Positions 48,102-52,000 of a stretch of 52,000 nt of DNA are shown piece by piece. Each line of letters opens with the position of its first letter. The stretch's first letter is position 1. The notes beneath the pieces were generated by a model that did no database searches, was not told the DNA's origin, and saw only the letters and a list, made by a program, of their open reading frames with translations. The DNA lies in NCBI RefSeq assembly GCF_963678635.1, contig NW_026970707.1, forward strand, positions 1 to 52,000. Direction: 5' to 3'. Position numbers and translations under genes: made by a program. This DNA is from Symsagittifera roscoffensis (lineage: Eukaryota > Xenacoelomorpha > Acoela > Convolutidae).

Positions 48102-49891
48102 GCCGCCAACTTGGATCACTCCATCGATCAAATTCCCATCCAACCAACCTTACCTCTTCAATCCCAATAATACCACTTTTTGCTTTTCCGCCACCCGATT
48201 TTCCATCTAGCAATGTAACATCAGGCATGAATTCCGACACTAACTCACAAATTTCAGTTTTATACTCCATTTCACAGCTAAATAACCCGAATATTGAAAC
48301 CCCCGACGAATTTGCCGACTCAGAACCATCTCCATCCAATAATTTTCATAACCCTTCTCATTTTTCTCAACCTCCTTTTCAACCCATATTATCAAATAAC
48401 CCTGACCCAATCACTCCTACACCCTCTTATGCTTCCCAAGTTACCCCAACCTACTCCTCATACCATTCTGACCAATCATCTCCAGACACCCCCCGAATCT
48501 CCCCAGAGCTAGACAATTTTATTACCCTCCAACAACAACCCTACCACCTTAACACCCCGACCATAAACCAAATCTCCTCCACTACAAATTCATCCAATCC
48601 CCCTACACCCTCTTCAAATTATACCGAATCATTAGCACCATCATCCACATCAACTGAATCCTCACTCAACACTAATAGAGCTTATCGCACTTTTAAAAGA
48701 AAGTTCCCCAACCATCCTTTCCCAGCAAAACCAGGAACAGCCCGAGAATACATCAACCACCCCCAACATACTAACACTAGAGAATTTTTAGCCATCACTT
48801 TACCCTCATTTCCACAATACACCTTAAACACCCCTCATGACGCTAACGAAACACGCAACTTTGTAGACGAATACGTTTTAATGCCCACTCTCTCTTGGAC
48901 CTCATACTATCATTTCACTAACCCTCTTTGCTTACCTTTAACTAACACATCCATTGATATAGACCGAAACAAAGACATGCTATATCGACTAACTACACCA
49001 CTCACCGCTAGACAATTTACTTACGTTGGATATAAAAAATCACTAAAAATACACACTGCACCTAGAGCTAACGAATACACACTAGAATACTATGATCACA
49101 ACATCATCAGAGCTAACCAAGATCAATTCTTAGACGACGATCGCTTCGCTAACCCACAAATCACCGAGAAATTTTTCATCAAGACACCATATGTATTTAC
49201 ACTAAACATCTTCGACCGAAAGTTTGATCACATTATTTCAGAAGCACTAACAAGCACACAAGCGTACGAAAGTTTTAAAGAACGCTTCCAAATCTTTTCA
49301 CTAACCTTTCATTTCCTTGCACCACACGAAAGAGATTTACACTGCTCACACGATATTATGTTGCGAACTAAACAAACACATACATACAGTTACTATCGTT
49401 TCATTCAAAATCACTTTGACCTCCACACACCCTCTAGACAACCACACCATCGCTTTCAATTCATCAATTCAAAATACACTTCACCGTATTTCCTAAATTT
49501 CACATATTGTATTAAAAATACTAACCTTCATGGTATTCTTCGTAATTATGACCCCATAACCCAAATGTATATTTTCTGCCCCATCACCAAGACCTTCAAC
49601 GCAGAAGAATCCCGACCCTTCCTTATCCCGCACGAGTTTGTACAGCCTATAGAAATCCCCATTTTAGAATTCATCCACAACACTAAATTTAACCACAAGT
49701 TATATAACTTAATCCAAAACACACCTTATGAGTTTGCAGTAGGCACTGAAGAACTAACCACTATTAAGGCACTTCAATTGCTTTGGCCACTACTTCAAAC
49801 TAAAAATATCATCCGCATCTTAGCTAAACTACTAACAACTTCAGAACTAATTCACGATATCTTCCCCCACGGTTTTTTCCCCGACGACTAA
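48098..49891 (+). CDS. 597-aa protein of unknown family, copy 2
   Basis: Same translation as copy 1. Starts inside the env stop, ends 3 nt before a consensus splice donor. Confidence 0.75.
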   Translation: MSRQLGSLHRSNSHPTNLTSSIPIIPLFAFPPPDFPSSNVTSGMNSDTNSQISVLYSISQLNNPNIETPDEFADSEPSPSNNFHNPSHFSQPPFQPILSNNPDPITPTPSYASQVTPTYSSYHSDQSSPDTPRISPELDNFITLQQQPYHLNTPTINQISSTTNSSNPPTPSSNYTESLAPSSTSTESSLNTNRAYRTFKRKFPNHPFPAKPGTAREYINHPQHTNTREFLAITLPSFPQYTLNTPHDANETRNFVDEYVLMPTLSWTSYYHFTNPLCLPLTNTSIDIDRNKDMLYRLTTPLTARQFTYVGYKKSLKIHTAPRANEYTLEYYDHNIIRANQDQFLDDDRFANPQITEKFFIKTPYVFTLNIFDRKFDHIISEALTSTQAYESFKERFQIFSLTFHFLAPHERDLHCSHDIMLRTKQTHTYSYYRFIQNHFDLHTPSRQPHHRFQFINSKYTSPYFLNFTYCIKNTNLHGILRNYDPITQMYIFCPITKTFNAEESRPFLIPHEFVQPIEIPILEFIHNTKFNHKLYNLIQNTPYEFAVGTEELTTIKALQLLWPLLQTKNIIRILAKLLTTSELIHDIFPHGFFPDD

Positions 49892-49894
49892 CAG

Positions 49895-49973
49895 GTAAGT
49901 ATGAACTAAATGAATATTACTAACTAATTAAAATATTGAAAAACTCACCATTCCTTATTCATGTTTTCTTTAG
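49895..49973 (+). other. Predicted 79-nt intron, copy 2
   Basis: Same GTAAGTA donor, TACTAAC branch site and TTTCTTTAG acceptor as copy 1. Confidence 0.7.
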
Positions 49974-51506
49974 ATTTTTAGCCTTCATCTTCAATCATCT
50001 GAAAAATTCACAAAAGAAAAATAAAAAATAGCAAACTTCTTCAAAACTATTTAAAACCCTATTTAACTTTTGCACCAACAATTAAATAAATATAATACCA
50101 ATGCAGTAAATTAATTTATAAAATTTTCCCCTAAAAGCAGTAAATCTACATATGATGAAAATTTGTATCTTAAAATTCCCCCATTACTAGCAGTAAATTT
50201 CCAAATTCTATGCAGTAAATTAATAAAATGCAATTGCAGTACTAACCTTTTGATATTTTCATTCATTCGCACAGAAATTCTATCCACACTCGCACAGCTC
50301 GCCCACGAAGAATTGTTTAAAATAATGAATTTCAGTTTCAAGTTTTCACACTCAACAACTCTAACAAATAATAACAAGTTTCAAACTTTCCTTTAACCCG
50401 GTTGGAAAGGAATCATATACTAAACAAAACTAACCAACGCAGCTTACTAAATACCACAAATCATAAAATAACAGCATGACTAAGAAAAGGAAACCAACGG
50501 TACCCAAACCGGATTAACCCAGTTTAAAACTGGATAATTTATTCTTTTGAAGACTATTACAAAGTCTTAGAAAGAAATAATAAAACACAAAAAAGTCAAA
50601 AGACAAACCCATACCACAAACAATTTGCTTTTTGGAAAAAGTACATAACCAACAAAACATAAGTAAAACCACAACAAACCCAACATAAAATGTTGTCACA
50701 TAACAGGACCCCTCATAAAAACCGCATGAAATCATACTCCCACACCTGGCCTAACCCACCAGGAAAGGACGTCCTGAGCATGCTCTATAGCCGGCCTAAC
50801 CCACCGTGCTACATCCACGCTTTGTGACCACACCTTTATTTTTAATAAGAGCTACTCAAGGGTGAGTAACTCTTCAAAATAACCGAACTAAAACAAAAAG
50901 CTTTTGTGAAAACAACTAACTAAAATCATAATTAAAAAATATTAAACTAATAAAAGTTTTATAAAATGTAAAATCACATGATGCAATATATAGATCAGAA
51001 TACAACACCAAGGACGAACATCAAAAGACAAGACGACCTCACTACACTCGAGAGAGAATGACCAACTATAATCGATATGCCGCTCACAATCACAACTCAA
51101 AGGATTTAGAGTACGACTTGACCTCGCAGAAAAGGACTTCATTGAACTAGACCAATGACCACCTCGATGTTCAAGTATACGTACAGATCCGAGTAACCAG
51201 GCATCCCCTCCACGCACAATCTCCACGCCATTCCCGAGCTAGATCAAACACAAAAGAAGTTCTCTCCGAAGAACAGAAAAACCTGACATAGCCAACCATT
51301 CTGAAACCAGAATTGATGCTGTTGCAGAGACTCAGTCGTTGTCACAAGAAGAACACAACGTCTTGTGTCCTCAATTCCAGATCCCTGGAACTTCCTTAAC
51401 AAAAAGGAAACAAAAGAAAAATGATGTTCGCCAAATACCAACGTCCATCATCCATCCTTGAACTACAAAAGAACTGTTCTAAAAAACTCTGTAAAACCCG
51501 GATGGG
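49974..51506 (+). promoter_or_regulatory. 3' untranslated region of copy 2
   Basis: Same motif cluster (50103-50220) and hairpins (50519-50533, 50550-50568, 50848-50873) as copy 1; one T-to-C change near 50947. Confidence 0.5.
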
Positions 51507-51914
51507 TGGAACCTGATCTAAACTATATTTTATGATTGGATAAATTAAATGTTTTACCAATGTAAAGTATTTAATATTAACCAATCATGATCCATCTAAC
51601 TAACAACCCACTTATTTGTAAGTGCTGAAGTTACTTGTAATTTCAGCACCAGAGAGATTTGAATTTAACTTAGAAATTAGTTGGACTCTCCCGAGCACTT
51701 CAGCAGCCGCAATAAACCAGTATACCCTAGATCTATTGAGCCTAGCAGAGACTAGTTAAACAACCTGAGACTAGATAGTATAAGAGTAAGATTAGGATCG
51801 GTATTAGACTAAGAAGTTGCACGAATCTATCCGGCCGAAAATAAGATAGCGTGACGAGCAGACGGTGTACCCTATCCGAAATTACTCTATGAGTTACACT
51901 CCAGTCCTAACTCA
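51507..51914 (+). repeat. 3' LTR of copy 2
   Basis: 408 bp, no difference seen from the other LTRs. Confidence 0.95.
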
Positions 51915-52000
51915 AATATTTATGTTATGATTATTATTAGGATTATTTTTATGATAATGATTGTTATGATTATTATGATTAATATTTATGTTATGATTAT
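51915..52000. repeat. ATTATG-rich simple repeat
   Basis: Imperfect repeats of TTATGATTATTA type directly abutting the right LTR and running off the window. Confidence 0.8.

Larger units (their letters stand above)
33012..51914 (+). mobile_element. Giant Ty3/gypsy-like LTR retroelement, copy 2
   Basis: Same length (18,903 bp), orientation and gene order as copy 1, differing at roughly two to three dozen sites by eye, plus one inserted nt in integrase and one fewer nt in env, which cancel in total length. Flanks are CATGG on the left and AATAT on the right, with no duplication. The right flank is simple-repeat DNA. The env frame is open through to the 597-aa ORF; Gag-Pol is frame-broken after the integrase core. 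Confidence 0.95.

Overview
The window is invertebrate-type animal nuclear DNA: AT-rich, with spliced genes, a tRNA-derived SINE, a LINE remnant, decayed Ty3/gypsy sequence and microsatellites. The one recognisable host gene is the 3' terminal exon of a DRC11/IQCA1-type ciliary AAA protein (minus strand, 31164-31997), so the host is an animal with motile cilia or flagella. I cannot name the species.

Most of the window is two almost identical, same-orientation copies of one giant LTR retroelement: copy 1 at 535-19437 and copy 2 at 33012-51914, both 18,903 bp. All four LTRs are 408 bp and read as identical by eye. Order inside each copy: LTR, primer-binding site, small leader ORF (77 codons), about 0.9 kb of structured leader, a basic 155-aa ORF that overlaps the next gene, a single 2740-aa Gag-Pol ORF (capsid-like, CCHC knuckle, N/R/S/Y-rich tract, protease, RT, RNase H, integrase), about 0.6 kb non-coding, and then a compact 3' block of five reading frames. 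These are two tiny hydrophobic proteins joined by ATGA, a roughly 370-codon frame with no ATG at all, an Env-like glycoprotein, and a 597-aa protein of unknown family that starts within the Env stop (ATGA). A textbook 79-nt intron begins 3 nt after that last stop, followed by a 3' region rich in hairpins and the right LTR. Sense strands are A-rich and G-poor.

Neither copy is fully intact. Copy 1 has an open Gag-Pol but a 1-nt frame change at the very end of env. Copy 2 has an open env but a 1-nt frame change in the integrase after its catalytic core. I see no target-site duplication at either insertion.

The 13.6 kb between the copies (19438-33011) is host DNA. It holds a decayed, apparently order-scrambled Ty3/gypsy relic (about 21.5-25.1 kb) with a triplicated 181-bp unit, a LINE RT remnant (about 27.2-27.7 kb), a (TA)n microsatellite, a tRNA-SINE (29.2-29.55 kb), a broken minus-strand coding remnant (29.9-30.7 kb), the DRC11 exon and its poly(A) signal, and a repeat with two long G runs. 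If the DRC11 locus is intact, copy 2 lies in one of its introns.

The strongest candidate for something undescribed is the element's 3' polycistronic block, above all the ATG-free ORF at 11881-13017 (copy 2: 44359-45495), which an ATG-based ORF search does not report.
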